A stretch of 64,000 nt of DNA from CBDEGU01 sp965238045 (GCA_965238045.1 CBDEGU010000007.1:124001-188000); one strand, 5' to 3'; positions 37,079 to 47,237 are shown, counted from the stretch's first letter. Notes: generated by a model from the sequence alone, not told the origin. Numbers and translations are program-made.

Positions 37079-39214
37079 ATGATACCGGCGGGCCTGCCAG
37101 CGCTAGAGCTGCCGCGGCTTGGCCCGCTTCCTGCTTTGCCACACCCCTTAACAAGAGCTGAGTTTCTTGCCTCCCTGCTGGCTGCCGGTGGCCTTGCGCC
37201 CCGCTCCGCCCGCGCCAACGGGCTGGACCAGATGATGTGGGACTACATGAGCGGCTATCTTCAGCGGCTCGACCAGAACCGGCGGCGGGAGTTCGCCAAG
37301 CTCAGCACCTCGGCCGATCTCGATGCCTTGCGCGCCAAGGTCCGCAACAAGCTGCTGGAGATGTGGGGCCCGCTGCCCGCCGAGAAGACGCCGCTCAATC
37401 CTCGCCATATCGCCACGATCGACCGCTCGGACTACGTGATCGAAAAGATCATCTATGAAAGCCGGCCGCGCTTCTACGTGACCGCCAACCTCTACCGGCC
37501 CAAGCAGCCTAGCGGCTCGCTGCCCGCCGTGATCTTTCCTCCCGGACACGCGGCCGAGGGCAAAGCCTACCCGGCCTACCAGAAGTTCTGCATCGTCATG
37601 GCGCGCTCGGGTTTCGTCGTACTGAACTGGGATCCAGTCGGCCAGGGCGAACGCGACCACCTCTGGGACCGCGCCCGCAACCGCCCGCTGGCCGGCGCTG
37701 GGTCGAGGGAACACACCGTTCTCGGCCGCCAGTGCTACCTATTAGGCCTCAATCTCATGGGCTATCGCGCTTGGGACGCGGTCCGCGCGATCGACTACCT
37801 CGAGTCAAGGTCCGACGTCGACCCCGAGCGCATCGGCATGGCGGGAAATTCGGGCGGCGGCATGGAGACGCTCCAGTTCGCGCCCTATGAGCCCCGCGTC
37901 AAGGTGGCGGTGCTGATGTGCGCGGTGGCCAGCTTTCGCGCCAAAACCGAGGCTTTGCTGATCGCCGATCCCGAGCAGATCCTCTACGGAACGCTGCGCC
38001 ATGGCATCGACCATCCAGAACTCCTGGCCGCCCTCGCGCCGCGGCCGGTGCTGATCGGCTCGGCGGCCCGTGACTATGTCCCAATCGAGTCGGCGCGCGA
38101 AACCTACCGGGCCGTCTCGGGTTTCTATCAGCGGCTGGGCCTCCCCGGCAAAGTCGCGATCGTCGTCACCGACGACACCCACGGCCTGAACAAGCAGCTA
38201 AGGGATGCGTCGGCCTCTTGGCTCGCACGATGGCTGGGGGCGGGCCCGCCCAGTTCGCAAGACCCCGAGGCCGATGTTCTGCCGGAGTCCGACTTGCGCT
38301 GCACCGAGACCGGACAGGTCGCCGCCTCGCCCGATGCCGCGACCGTGCTGACCCTAAACCAAGACTACGCCCGCAAGACCGCCCCGCGCCGGGCCGTCCC
38401 CTCTACCGCGGATGAGTTTCAGATCTTCCGGACCGAGATCGCTCGCCAGGTGCAGTTCGTTACCCGCGCCGGATCCTTCAAGCCGGAGGCGGGCATTCAC
38501 GTGCCCGACCGCGTTTTCGACCCGGCTTCGTTCGCCCGCGGTGACGCTCTGGTCGTCTCGGACCGGGGCCGGGACGAGCCGCTGCTGCGGCGCAGCGTGA
38601 TCGATCCTTTGATCACGGCCGGCTATCGCGTCGCGTCGCTCGACCTGCGGGGCTGGGGAGAGTCCGAGCCGCGCATGCCCCAGTTCGATGTGAAATTTTC
38701 GTGGGACGATTTCTTTGCCTACCGCTCGCTCGAAATCGGCCGGTCGCTGCTGGGCCAGCGGGTGAAGGATCTTCTCTCGGTTGCGCCGCGCCGCACAACC
38801 CACCGCGAGTGGCTTGTCGTCGGCGTCGGCGCGGCGGCCCTGGTCGCGCTGCACGCCGCGGTGATGGAACCGCGCATTACCCGTCTGGTTACCGTCGGCG
38901 GGCTGCTCTCCTACCGCTCGCTCATCGACGATCCTCTCACCACACAACCGTTCAGCGGATTCCTCCCCGGCGTCATCCGCGCCTACGACCTGAAAGATCT
39001 CTACGCCGCGCTGGCGCCGCGAAACGTGCTGGTGGTCAATCCTATGAATTCCCAGCGTAAACCGGTCGGGCGAGTCACGGCCTGGGAAGAACTCGACTGG
39101 ACGGCTCAGACCTACGAGCGGATGAATGCGACCGACTCGTTTCGGCTCGAAACCCAAGTCAGCTCGCTCAAGATGCGAGGCCTGCTCGGCGACTGGGCCA
39201 AGACCAGTCTATAG
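37079..39214 (+). CDS. two-lobed alpha/beta hydrolase (acetyl xylan esterase-like)
   Basis: 711 residues from the ATG at 37079. The first lobe (about 90-390) is a complete alpha/beta hydrolase: AVIFPPGHAAEGKAYPAYQ, FVVLNWDPVGQGERD, the nucleophile elbow GMAGNSGGGMET and a downstream LIGSAARDYVPIES and TDDTHGLN that can supply Asp and His. The second lobe (about 480-700) has the same outline (ALVVSDRGRDEP, DLRGWGESEP) but the elbow reads VVGVGAAALVAL with no serine, so it is probably not catalytic. Export is uncertain; a short Leu/Pro N-terminus ending SARANG resembles a signal. Confidence 0.8.
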   Translation: MIPAGLPALELPRLGPLPALPHPLTRAEFLASLLAAGGLAPRSARANGLDQMMWDYMSGYLQRLDQNRRREFAKLSTSADLDALRAKVRNKLLEMWGPLPAEKTPLNPRHIATIDRSDYVIEKIIYESRPRFYVTANLYRPKQPSGSLPAVIFPPGHAAEGKAYPAYQKFCIVMARSGFVVLNWDPVGQGERDHLWDRARNRPLAGAGSREHTVLGRQCYLLGLNLMGYRAWDAVRAIDYLESRSDVDPERIGMAGNSGGGMETLQFAPYEPRVKVAVLMCAVASFRAKTEALLIADPEQILYGTLRHGIDHPELLAALAPRPVLIGSAARDYVPIESARETYRAVSGFYQRLGLPGKVAIVVTDDTHGLNKQLRDASASWLARWLGAGPPSSQDPEADVLPESDLRCTETGQVAASPDAATVLTLNQDYARKTAPRRAVPSTADEFQIFRTEIARQVQFVTRAGSFKPEAGIHVPDRVFDPASFARGDALVVSDRGRDEPLLRRSVIDPLITAGYRVASLDLRGWGESEPRMPQFDVKFSWDDFFAYRSLEIGRSLLGQRVKDLLSVAPRRTTHREWLVVGVGAAALVALHAAVMEPRITRLVTVGGLLSYRSLIDDPLTTQPFSGFLPGVIRAYDLKDLYAALAPRNVLVVNPMNSQRKPVGRVTAWEELDWTAQTYERMNATDSFRLETQVSSLKMRGLLGDWAKTSL

Positions 39215-39269
39215 ATCCAGACTCTGTAGATTCGGACTGGGCTTTCCTCTCATCCGCCCAGATACCCGC

Positions 39270-40229
39270 TCATCCACCGAGGTACTCAACCGAGCGGGCG
39301 GCGGCGGTTCGGGTGTCCCGCTTCCAATCCTCCAGGGCCGGCCCGGCCAGACTGTCGGCCGTCTTCCGCAGTTTGGCCATCTGGACCTCGTCATAGGAGT
39401 CCAGGTGCTGGGCGATGCGCGCGTCGTCTTCGATCTGCCCGATCGTCGTGCAGCCGACCGCCAAGCAGTGGATCGGAAGACTGAGCACGTAACTCAGGCA
39501 TTGCTTGACGCTGAAGGACTGCAGCAGCTTGGCGTTGGCCAGACTCTTCATCCCCTGAATACCAAGACCTTGTTTGCGGGCTTCGGGCAGAACCCGCTGC
39601 TCGAAACTGAGGTAGGAAGGATCGGCCGGGTTGAGCGGCATCAAGATCGTGTCGAAGTTCTTGTAGAGGCGGAGCATCTCTAAGTGCGCCGCCGGATCAT
39701 GGTGTCCGGTGAAGCCGATGAAGCGGCACTTGCCGGCTTTCTTCGCCGCCTCGAAAGCCTCGATCGCTCCGCCTGGGGCGAAGATCGCCTTCAAATCCTC
39801 GGTCGACTGCACCGAGTGAACCTGCCACAAATCCAGGTAATCGGTCTTCAGACGCTTGAGCGTTGTGTGCAGCTCCTCCTCGGCCCCTTTGCGAGTCCGC
39901 TGCGTGCTCTTTGAGGTGATGAACACGTCCTTACGAAACGGGGGCAGGACCTCGCCGTAAACGACCTCGGACCGGCCGTTCCAATAGCTGTGGGCGTTGT
40001 CGAAATAGTTGATGCCCAGCTCATAGGCGCGGAGGGTAACGGCCTTAGCTTCCTCGAACGAGCAAAGCGGATAGCGGCCTCCGGCCTGGCCGATGACCGT
40101 CAGTTTCTCGCCCGTCTTGCCGAAGGTCCGAGTCGGGATATCGCCGGCCTTCAAACGGCTGGCCCGGCCCCGCCCGGCAAGCACCACCAAACCGGCAAAC
40201 GCACCACCAAAGAAGCTTCTCCGTTGCAT
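39270..40229 (-). CDS. aldo/keto reductase with Tat-like signal
   Basis: 319 residues from the ATG at 40229, which has GGGAG about 7 bases upstream. The N-terminus MQRRSFFGGAFAGLVVLAG is a likely twin-arginine signal. The barrel shows the catalytic tetrad: Asp and Tyr in YFDNAHSYWNGRSE, Lys in FITSKSTQR and His in DLWQVHSVQS, followed by FIGFTGHHDP. It would reduce an aldehyde or ketone with NAD(P)H; Tat export fits an enzyme that folds with its cofactor before transport. It stands alone. Confidence 0.9.
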   Translation of the reverse strand: MQRRSFFGGAFAGLVVLAGRGRASRLKAGDIPTRTFGKTGEKLTVIGQAGGRYPLCSFEEAKAVTLRAYELGINYFDNAHSYWNGRSEVVYGEVLPPFRKDVFITSKSTQRTRKGAEEELHTTLKRLKTDYLDLWQVHSVQSTEDLKAIFAPGGAIEAFEAAKKAGKCRFIGFTGHHDPAAHLEMLRLYKNFDTILMPLNPADPSYLSFEQRVLPEARKQGLGIQGMKSLANAKLLQSFSVKQCLSYVLSLPIHCLAVGCTTIGQIEDDARIAQHLDSYDEVQMAKLRKTADSLAGPALEDWKRDTRTAAARSVEYLGG

Positions 40230-40761
40230 GACATTCTCCCTGGGACTGAATATTCTCGCGATTCTCCGAAAATGATAGCACGGGGGCCGTGGGAAAACTG
40301 AGCGATCAAGCCGACGCCCTAGCCTGACGGAATTGCACCACACGGAATAGCTGGCGAAAACAACGCTTCGGTTGAGCTGTCCGATCGCAGCACCGCCAAG
40401 CCCCTGATCCAGGCAGGGTTTCGATGGCTCCGACGGTCTTGTGCGGGCCCAGGATATACATAGGTAGATGGAACGCGGTTTCGCGCCATCTGTCCCCAAG
40501 TACCGTTCAGCAGCCACCGTTCAGCGGTACAATTGCACGAGACCGTCAGGGTACCGGTAATGGTAGGCCAGGACTCCGAGAGCAGTATCGATCATTCGAC
40601 AAAGCGAGATAGGGAGGAAGCATCTGCCCCCTAGGGCGAACGCTGAAGGCGGACAGTGTTTCACCGGCGGCGGCAAGTCATCGGCCAGGCTGTAAAGGTA
40701 GTGTTTAGGAGATTCACTGCCCGGACCCTGGATCGCTGGTACGTGAGAGGGCCTTGAGTAA
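40230..40761. other. intergenic region, no gene recognised
   Basis: 530 bases between the aldo/keto reductase start and the TPR gene. A minus-strand frame at 40521-40700 has a protein-like tail (GVLAYHYRYPDGLVQLYR) but no start, motif or neighbour to support it. A partial duplication CCGTTCAGC occurs at 40503 and 40517. Nothing else was recognised. Confidence 0.4.
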
Positions 40762-42690
40762 ATGAGCGTCGGACAATCCGTGGCAAAGCTCTTTCGCAGC
40801 TCGTGGTTTGCCTTCCTACCCCGTTTTCTCCTGTCACAACAAACGTTGTGGAAGGTGCAAACCGCCGCAGGAATTGAGGCATACGCTCGAGGAAAATACC
40901 CTGACGCCGAGATGCAATTCAGGGCTGCTCTGAAAGCGGCGGAAGAACTTGAACCCATTTCATCGCGCTTAGCCAGAATCGAATTTGACACGACCCGCCA
41001 AGTTCGAGATCTGTTTAGTCCACGCCTCCCAACGAGCCTCAACAATCTCGCGAAGACTCTGCAGGTTCAAGGTCGGTATTCAGCCACGGAGTCACTGTTC
41101 AAACAGGCTCTAGCGATCTTGCAGAGCTCTCTCCCAGAGTCGGGCCGCAATGCGATCGGTACCGTTACAAATCTGGCCGGTTTGTACAGGGAACAGAACA
41201 ATTACGTTGAGGCCGAGACTCTCCTGAGATGGGCGCTGAAGAACAGCGACTCTGAACTTCAGGCCCTTTGCCTCGCCAGCGTTGCGGAAATCTACGCAGA
41301 ACAAGGTCGCCACGACGAGGCTGCGCCGATGTTCAAATGGGCACTGGCAAGTTGGGAGAAAGCGCTGGGGTCGGAGCACCCCGACCTGATTCCCATTCTC
41401 ACGAACTTGACCGCACTTTGTGAAGCGAGGTGTTGTCACAAGGAAGCTCAGGAGTTTGCGGACAGAGCTAGAGCAATCAACGCTGGGACCTTTGGAAGTG
41501 CCGGTCCTGTTCGCGAAGTGCCCTCTCCAAACGTGCGAGGACTTTTCGACGTTCGAGGCCGATACATCGAATCAGAGCCTCTTGCTGAGCAAGTTCTACT
41601 GATAAAGCAGAAATCGCTAGGCCGATCGCACCCCGATGTCGCCGATGCCCTTGAAAACGTGGCCATGAGCTTACTTGTCCAGTCGCGACACTGGGGCATC
41701 TGGACATGGGACAAAGGCTGGCAACTACGTCGTCGCGGTAGGTCGCTTGCTAAACGAGCGATCACCATCCGCAGGAGGATGCACAGCTCGGAGCACGGCG
41801 ACTTGGCAGGAAGCCTTGAAACGCTAGCCAAATTTTACGATGACGACGACTACAGCACTCGTCCGGGGCGGCTTCGAAGGCAGGCGGTGAGCATCCGAGA
41901 GAGCGAACTTGGGCCGGAGCATCCTGAGGTAGCGCGGGCGCTTTACAACCTAGCAAAGTACCGCTGGGGCGGAATAATTCTAAGCTTAAACGAGCCTACC
42001 CAATTAGAAGGGTTCTCGCTCCAACGGCGGGCTCTGGCAATACAGGACAAGACTCTCGGACCGGATAATCTTGATGTGGCCGACACGCTTCAAGCGCTAG
42101 CTGAGCTTTATAGCTCAACGTTTGATGAGAACGGGCGGCAGATGTATTCAGAAGCTGAGCCGCTGCACCAGCGCGCGTTGGCGATCCGGGAAAGGCTTCT
42201 TTGGCCGGAGCACCCAGATGTCGCGTCCAGCCTTTGGGACTTGGCGCAAGTTTACGATGAGCAAGACAAATACGCCGAGGCTGAGGCTGTATACCGACGA
42301 TTGCTCGCAGTGAAGGAGAAGGTTCTCGGAGCGGGATTCCCAAAGACTAAACACGTACTCTCCAGCCTCTGGGAGGTCGTGCGGGAGCAGGGTAAACACG
42401 CTGAAGCTGAGTCGCTCGAAAAGCAGACAAAATTGGTTCGAGAAACAGAGATCGCTCTGAACCTAGAGCATAAGGCCGATCTCCGTTGCGTCTTGGGCCA
42501 ATACGAGCGTGCAGAGCCGCTCCTCAATCGTGTCCTGAAGATCCGTGAGAACGCCCTTGGGTTACGCCATGAAGACGTTGCACGCACCCTCACCAGACTG
42601 GCGAAGCTACACCGCGGGCAAGGACGGCACGCGGACGCAAAGAGGCTTGAAGCCCGGGCCAGGGAAATTCACACTGAACTCAGCACCTAA
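40762..42690 (+). CDS. kinesin-light-chain-type TPR repeat protein
   Basis: 642 residues made mostly of tetratricopeptide repeats of the 42-residue kinesin-light-chain type, for example AEPLHQRALAIRERLLWPEH followed by PDVASSLWDLAQVYDEQ, and earlier ATESLFKQALAILQSSLPES. About ten units can be counted, the first ones less regular. No signal peptide, membrane helix or enzymatic domain is evident; the first 30 residues are poorly conserved and the exact start is unsure. Such proteins act as protein-binding scaffolds. Base composition looks less GC-rich than its neighbours, which may indicate transfer. Confidence 0.8.
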   Translation: MSVGQSVAKLFRSSWFAFLPRFLLSQQTLWKVQTAAGIEAYARGKYPDAEMQFRAALKAAEELEPISSRLARIEFDTTRQVRDLFSPRLPTSLNNLAKTLQVQGRYSATESLFKQALAILQSSLPESGRNAIGTVTNLAGLYREQNNYVEAETLLRWALKNSDSELQALCLASVAEIYAEQGRHDEAAPMFKWALASWEKALGSEHPDLIPILTNLTALCEARCCHKEAQEFADRARAINAGTFGSAGPVREVPSPNVRGLFDVRGRYIESEPLAEQVLLIKQKSLGRSHPDVADALENVAMSLLVQSRHWGIWTWDKGWQLRRRGRSLAKRAITIRRRMHSSEHGDLAGSLETLAKFYDDDDYSTRPGRLRRQAVSIRESELGPEHPEVARALYNLAKYRWGGIILSLNEPTQLEGFSLQRRALAIQDKTLGPDNLDVADTLQALAELYSSTFDENGRQMYSEAEPLHQRALAIRERLLWPEHPDVASSLWDLAQVYDEQDKYAEAEAVYRRLLAVKEKVLGAGFPKTKHVLSSLWEVVREQGKHAEAESLEKQTKLVRETEIALNLEHKADLRCVLGQYERAEPLLNRVLKIRENALGLRHEDVARTLTRLAKLHRGQGRHADAKRLEARAREIHTELST

Positions 42691-42731
42691 CGCTTGTTGA
42701 TCGATGGCTAACACAGCGTTGCCCGCTGGGC

Positions 42732-43979
42732 TCAGAAACGTAGGCTCGCCAAGGCGCGCTCAATAGCATCCCTGCCCTTTTCCCACACCGACTCCTCCCA
42801 ATCCCGTGTGGCGGGATGGAAAGCTCTCGACAAACAACTCTTCAGTTCTTGGGCCCGGGGATGGTCCGAGCCGCCGTGGTGATGGAGCCAGTTCTCGGCG
42901 CGCAGCGCCTTAAGCGCCTCAAGAACCGGCACAGTACCGAACTCTAGACTGACCGCAGTTACTTCTACACCTGGCAACATACGAGGAAGGGCCCGCTTCA
43001 AAGATGCTTGAAGGTCGGTGGAAATCGACTCGCCCGTGACGGTTGTCCTGGTTAGTTCCGGTCCCCAGATGGCCACCGCGCGCTGGTATTCTGGCGAGTC
43101 ATTGGGGACGTTCAGTATTACTTCAGCACTGCCGTACTCGCCAAGACCTGTGTGGAGATCCACGATAACAACTCGGTTCGCACCGGCCAAATGTCGGGGG
43201 ACGACTGAACGGATCGTCACGTTCGACCACGTCTCAAAAGTGCCCCCGTAGAAGAGTCCTTGGGGGTGCGAATACTGGCCTCTGCTTACAGCAGTCTGGA
43301 ACCCAGACTTGCCATCGGTAACGGTGAACCACAGTAGGCGGGACCAAGACGCGACTTCAGGCCAAAAGGAGATAGACCTAGGCCCAAGGGCATGTGCTAG
43401 CATCTTATAGCCTTCGTTGGGCGGTGGGCACAAGGAGTGGTCTCTGAAGTTGCGGTTCAGGTCTACATTGTCCTCATTGAACCTACGCCGATGCGCCATG
43501 CCATACGGGTTGATCGCATGAATCATCATTAGGTTGACGCTTGGCGACAGGCGCGAGGCGATACCTTGTCTGAGAAGTCTCGTTTGAATCCCGGATCCTG
43601 CGAAGCCCTCGACACCGTGAGTACCTGAGCTGACGACCAGAGTGCTGGCAGCATCCTCACTGCCCACGGACAAGATATCCATGAACAGTGATTCGCCATC
43701 AGGCCCGCTGTTCGGATTGGGAATGTTTTCGATGATGCCGCCGGTCGCGCGGGCTGCGTCGAGAAACCGTTGGCGCGCAACTCGATAGCTGGATGGAAAG
43801 TACTCGGCGTCTCCAGCAGTCCTGATTTCTACGGGGTATGATAGCTCCCGGCAGGCTCGCGAAGTCATTGTGCCGAGCTGCCACACGACAAGGCCGGCAG
43901 CCAGAACGGCTGTGCTCGATAGGACAACGCCAACCTTGTGCCTCCCGATTGCCCGATGAAGGGACGTCTGACCAGTCAC
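42732..43979 (-). CDS. DUF2817 zinc peptidase-like protein (M14-related)
   Basis: 415 residues with a short N-terminal membrane segment (about 17-36, VGVVLSSTAVLAAGLVVWQL). The carboxypeptidase-like domain contains VVSSGTHGVEGFAGSG (metal His and Glu), MIHAINPYGMAHRRRFNEDN and VDLNRNF, and later IVDLHTGLGEYGSAE, the motifs that define DUF2817 as a relative of M14 zinc carboxypeptidases. It is likely membrane-anchored and acts on a peptide or cell-wall fragment, but no substrate is known. It converges with the TPR gene, 41 bases apart. Confidence 0.85.
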   Translation of the reverse strand: MTGQTSLHRAIGRHKVGVVLSSTAVLAAGLVVWQLGTMTSRACRELSYPVEIRTAGDAEYFPSSYRVARQRFLDAARATGGIIENIPNPNSGPDGESLFMDILSVGSEDAASTLVVSSGTHGVEGFAGSGIQTRLLRQGIASRLSPSVNLMMIHAINPYGMAHRRRFNEDNVDLNRNFRDHSLCPPPNEGYKMLAHALGPRSISFWPEVASWSRLLWFTVTDGKSGFQTAVSRGQYSHPQGLFYGGTFETWSNVTIRSVVPRHLAGANRVVIVDLHTGLGEYGSAEVILNVPNDSPEYQRAVAIWGPELTRTTVTGESISTDLQASLKRALPRMLPGVEVTAVSLEFGTVPVLEALKALRAENWLHHHGGSDHPRAQELKSCLSRAFHPATRDWEESVWEKGRDAIERALASLRF

Positions 43980-44369
43980 GACAGTCCGATTCTACCCCAG
44001 TGCGGATAGCTGCTGAGAAAATGGATTTCTTCGGAGGTATTCCCGCGCCCGGCGGAGAATAGGCTCGCCGCTAGTACGGCGTTCCGTTCCTTTGTCCTTC
44101 CGCCGTCTGTCCAGTGCATTTTGTAGCCACTTCGGCTGTTCCCCGTTTTCACGAACAACGGAGAATTCCCGATCTCGCATAGCACTGCGGGTGGACGGAC
44201 GGCTAACAAAGACGGGGGAGGGAATCTCGACCGCCGAACGACTGTCTGAAAACAGCCATCATTGCCGCGGCCTTCTACGACAGGTGATCCTTGAGCCAGG
44301 CGTCGCAGGGGTCTTGCGGCCGGTGTGCTCGCAGTGTCGCCGTGGGCGCCGAAGCAGTATGATTTTCGT
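43980..44369. other. intergenic region with sulfatase-tail scar
   Basis: 390 bases between the divergent DUF2817 and DUF3604 genes. A charged 62-codon minus-strand frame (43992-44180) lacks a ribosome site or family and is not called. The right part, 44248-44312, is a recognisable copy of the 3' end of the sulfatase gene (separate entry). Confidence 0.5.
44248..44312 (-). pseudogene. duplicated 3' end of a sulfatase gene
   Basis: On the minus strand this segment encodes CDAWLKDHLS and a stop at 44275-44277, then a trailer with CCGCGGCAA and GTTTTCA. The intact sulfatase gene ends YDAWLKNQLP, with its stop at 47353-47355 and the same trailer. The two 65-bp segments (44248-44312 and 47326-47390) are in the same orientation and agree at roughly three quarters of positions by eye. 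This is what remains of a second, paralogous sulfatase gene. Confidence 0.6.
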
Positions 44370-47237
44370 ATGAGGTATGGGCGAGGGTGGCTGGCAGTGA
44401 TCTTGGCGGCGGTGGGCACCGGGCCTCGTCCGGCGGCCGCTCAGGCGCCTTTGACCTCGATTGAGCAGCCTGACAGCAATGGCGTCATTGCCCTGGAGTT
44501 TGGCCTGCGGCACCCGCGCCGCCGGCGCTGGAGCGGGAGGATTTCAACATCGGCGGGTGAAGTTCTCTCCACCTGGGGCAGGCACTTTGTCACTCCCGAC
44601 CGCATCAAGGGCGCAGCAGGCTGGGATTTCTCGACACGTCTGTTCATGCCTCCCAATGCCGCCTACAAGAGCGCCGCCCGTTTGCCCAAGGGCGCGCGGG
44701 TGCTGCCCAACGGAGTCTGGGTGTCGGTGAAAAGTCCCGGCCACGCCCGCGTTTCGGTCGAGACCAATCACGGGCGGTTTTCCTTCCCGCTGGACGAGCT
44801 GAAATCGGCGACGCGGTTGTCGTTTCTTGATGGCGACGCGCAGGCCGTTTACACACCGGCAGTCCGCTACTTGACCCGGGGCGAGGCGACGCAGCATGAT
44901 TTCCCGGCCGCGGCCTCTGGTGGAGGCGGGCTCTATGTGGTTTGGACATCGTTTCACAACGAGGCCAATCTGATTTATATGGCCGAGCGCGACGGCGGCG
45001 GCTGGAAGACTCATCGTGTGTCGGCCGAATGGGGGGACTACTACGGCAACGCCGTGGCGGTCGATGGCGCCGGTGCGGCGCACGTAGTTTGGAGTGAGTA
45101 TCGTGACAATCGCTGGATGCTGGTTTCACGGCGCTATGACCCGGCCAGTGGAGATTGGGATCAAGTCCGGCCGGTTGCGGCCGCGCGAGGCCGCAACGAG
45201 CGCCAACTGTTTCCCGTAATGACGACCGATGCGGATGGACATCCCTGGGTTGGGTGGCAGGGCTTCGGCGACGGTAAGTTCGACGTGTGGGCCGCTCGCT
45301 GGACCGGCGAGCGTTGGTCCGAGCCGGTTCGCGTGAGTGAGTCGGGCGCGAATGATTGGGCTCCGACGCTGGCGGCCGCGCCCGACGGCTCGGTCTATGC
45401 CGCGTGGGACGGCTACGATGCCGGACACTACGACATCTCCCTTCGGCGAATGCTTGCCTCCGGATCCGGTATTCGCCTTGACGATACGATTCGGGTGACT
45501 CGATCGGAAACCTACGATGCGCATCCTTCATTGGCGGTTGACGGCCAGAATCGCGTCTGGCTGGCCTGGACAGAGGCCGGACCGAACTGGGGCAAAGATT
45601 GGGGCGTGCTGGGCAAGGAAGGAACTCAGGTTCGCGAGAGCCGGCGGATACGACTGGTGCGCTATGCCGGCGGCAGGTTCAGCGAACCGGCCCGCGAGCT
45701 GCAAGCCTCCGTGCCGGACTGGCTGGCGTCAATGCACGAGTATCCCCGCGTGGCGATCGGGCCGAACGGACTGCCGTATGTCTTCTTCCGGCGCAACATC
45801 CACCGTCTGCCGATGCCCGAGCATGAGCTGCAGCTCGGCATGGGATCGCTCAAGCACAAGGTCAATCCGTGGCACGACACCGTGCGCCAGATGTCGAACT
45901 TGCATGTGGCCGGTTTCGACGGTGCTGATTGGCTCCCGGTCCGGCAAGTTCCTCAGAGCGGAGGGCGGGCTTCGATGCAGATGGCGACCGCGCCGGCCGG
46001 GGGGCGTCTATTCGCCGCTTGGCCAGTGGACGGCCGAAGCTATGCCGACCCGCACTTTCGAAGCGCCCAAATCCATTACGCGGAATTCGAGATGACGGAT
46101 ACTCCGGCGGCGAGCGATGGCATGCAACCGTTTATTTCTCGCCCTCTGGGGACAAAGAACGCCGCGCCCACCGAGGCAGAAGATGTGGCGCGGGCGCGCG
46201 CCGTGCGGTGGGGCGAGCATCCGCCGCTGCGACTGTTCCGCGGCGATCTGCACCGCCACACCGATATCTCCGCCGACAGTTTGAACGACGGCGATATGCT
46301 CGACGCCTACCGCTACGCGATGGATGCCGCCTCGCTCGACTTCCTCGCCGTGACCGATCACACCGGCGCCGAGAGAATGCACTATTACAAGTACCAGTGG
46401 TGGCGCACCCGCCAGGTCGCATCGATGTTCAATCTGCCGGGAACGTTTGTCACTTTCTTTGGCTATGAGAGGACGGTCGTCTATCCCGGAGGGCACCGCA
46501 ATATCATTTCCACACGCCGAGAGGCGCAACCCGTTCCGATTTCCGACGAGGAGTCCTACGGTCTGCAGAGCTACGGGGAGCGGCTCTTCCCCGTCCTCAA
46601 GAACAACGGCGATATCTCGATTCCTCATACCACCGCTGGCGGTGGCGGTACCGACTGGCGCGACGGGGATGCCGAGGCCGAACCGCTGGTCGAGATCTTC
46701 CAAGCGCTGCGAGGTTCCTACGAGGAGCCCAACGCTCCGGCATCGCGGAAACGAGTGTCACACCCGAAAGGCCTGGTTTGGCGCGCCTGGTCGCTGGGCC
46801 GGCGACTCGGCGTGATTACGAGTTCAGATCATCATTCCACGCATCAATCCTACGCCTGTGTCTACGCGCCCGAGTTTACGGCCGAGTCGATTCACGCTGC
46901 GATGAAACAGAGGCGCACCTACGGAGCGACGGATAATATCGTCCTGAAGTTCGACTCGGTAGCGCCAGGTGGCAAGGTCCACCGAATGGGCGAAGAGTTC
47001 GCGGCGGCTTCGCCTCCCCGGCTGAGAGTTGTCGTGGAGGGAACGGCGCCGATCGAGACGATCGAACTGATTCGCAACGGGCGCATTCTGCTTTCCCGCA
47101 ACCCCGGCGAACCAAACGATGAGTTTCGCTATGTCGACAATCAGCCGCTTGAAGGTGTGAACTACTACCACGTCCGGCTCGTGCAGGCGAACCGACAGAT
47201 CGCGTGGTCAAGCCCGATTTGGGTGGACGTGCGTTGA
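44370..47237 (+). CDS. exported beta-propeller fused to a DUF3604/PHP-type metal hydrolase
   Basis: 955 residues from the ATG at 44370, which opens a signal peptide (MRYGRGWLAVILAAVG…PAAAQ). Residues about 150-590 consist of repeated blades (GLYVVWTSFHNEANLIYMAE, AHVVWSEYRDNRWMLVS, GSVYAAWDGYDAGHYDI) as in sialidase-like propellers. The C-terminal third has the DUF3604/PHP metal sites: RGDLHRHTDIS, FLAVTDHTGA, and ITSSDHHSTHQSY. The combination suggests a secreted hydrolase with a carbohydrate- or ligand-binding propeller. It faces the sulfatase gene on the opposite strand, so joint action on a sulfated glycan is conceivable but unproven. Confidence 0.78.
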   Translation: MRYGRGWLAVILAAVGTGPRPAAAQAPLTSIEQPDSNGVIALEFGLRHPRRRRWSGRISTSAGEVLSTWGRHFVTPDRIKGAAGWDFSTRLFMPPNAAYKSAARLPKGARVLPNGVWVSVKSPGHARVSVETNHGRFSFPLDELKSATRLSFLDGDAQAVYTPAVRYLTRGEATQHDFPAAASGGGGLYVVWTSFHNEANLIYMAERDGGGWKTHRVSAEWGDYYGNAVAVDGAGAAHVVWSEYRDNRWMLVSRRYDPASGDWDQVRPVAAARGRNERQLFPVMTTDADGHPWVGWQGFGDGKFDVWAARWTGERWSEPVRVSESGANDWAPTLAAAPDGSVYAAWDGYDAGHYDISLRRMLASGSGIRLDDTIRVTRSETYDAHPSLAVDGQNRVWLAWTEAGPNWGKDWGVLGKEGTQVRESRRIRLVRYAGGRFSEPARELQASVPDWLASMHEYPRVAIGPNGLPYVFFRRNIHRLPMPEHELQLGMGSLKHKVNPWHDTVRQMSNLHVAGFDGADWLPVRQVPQSGGRASMQMATAPAGGRLFAAWPVDGRSYADPHFRSAQIHYAEFEMTDTPAASDGMQPFISRPLGTKNAAPTEAEDVARARAVRWGEHPPLRLFRGDLHRHTDISADSLNDGDMLDAYRYAMDAASLDFLAVTDHTGAERMHYYKYQWWRTRQVASMFNLPGTFVTFFGYERTVVYPGGHRNIISTRREAQPVPISDEESYGLQSYGERLFPVLKNNGDISIPHTTAGGGGTDWRDGDAEAEPLVEIFQALRGSYEEPNAPASRKRVSHPKGLVWRAWSLGRRLGVITSSDHHSTHQSYACVYAPEFTAESIHAAMKQRRTYGATDNIVLKFDSVAPGGKVHRMGEEFAAASPPRLRVVVEGTAPIETIELIRNGRILLSRNPGEPNDEFRYVDNQPLEGVNYYHVRLVQANRQIAWSSPIWVDVR

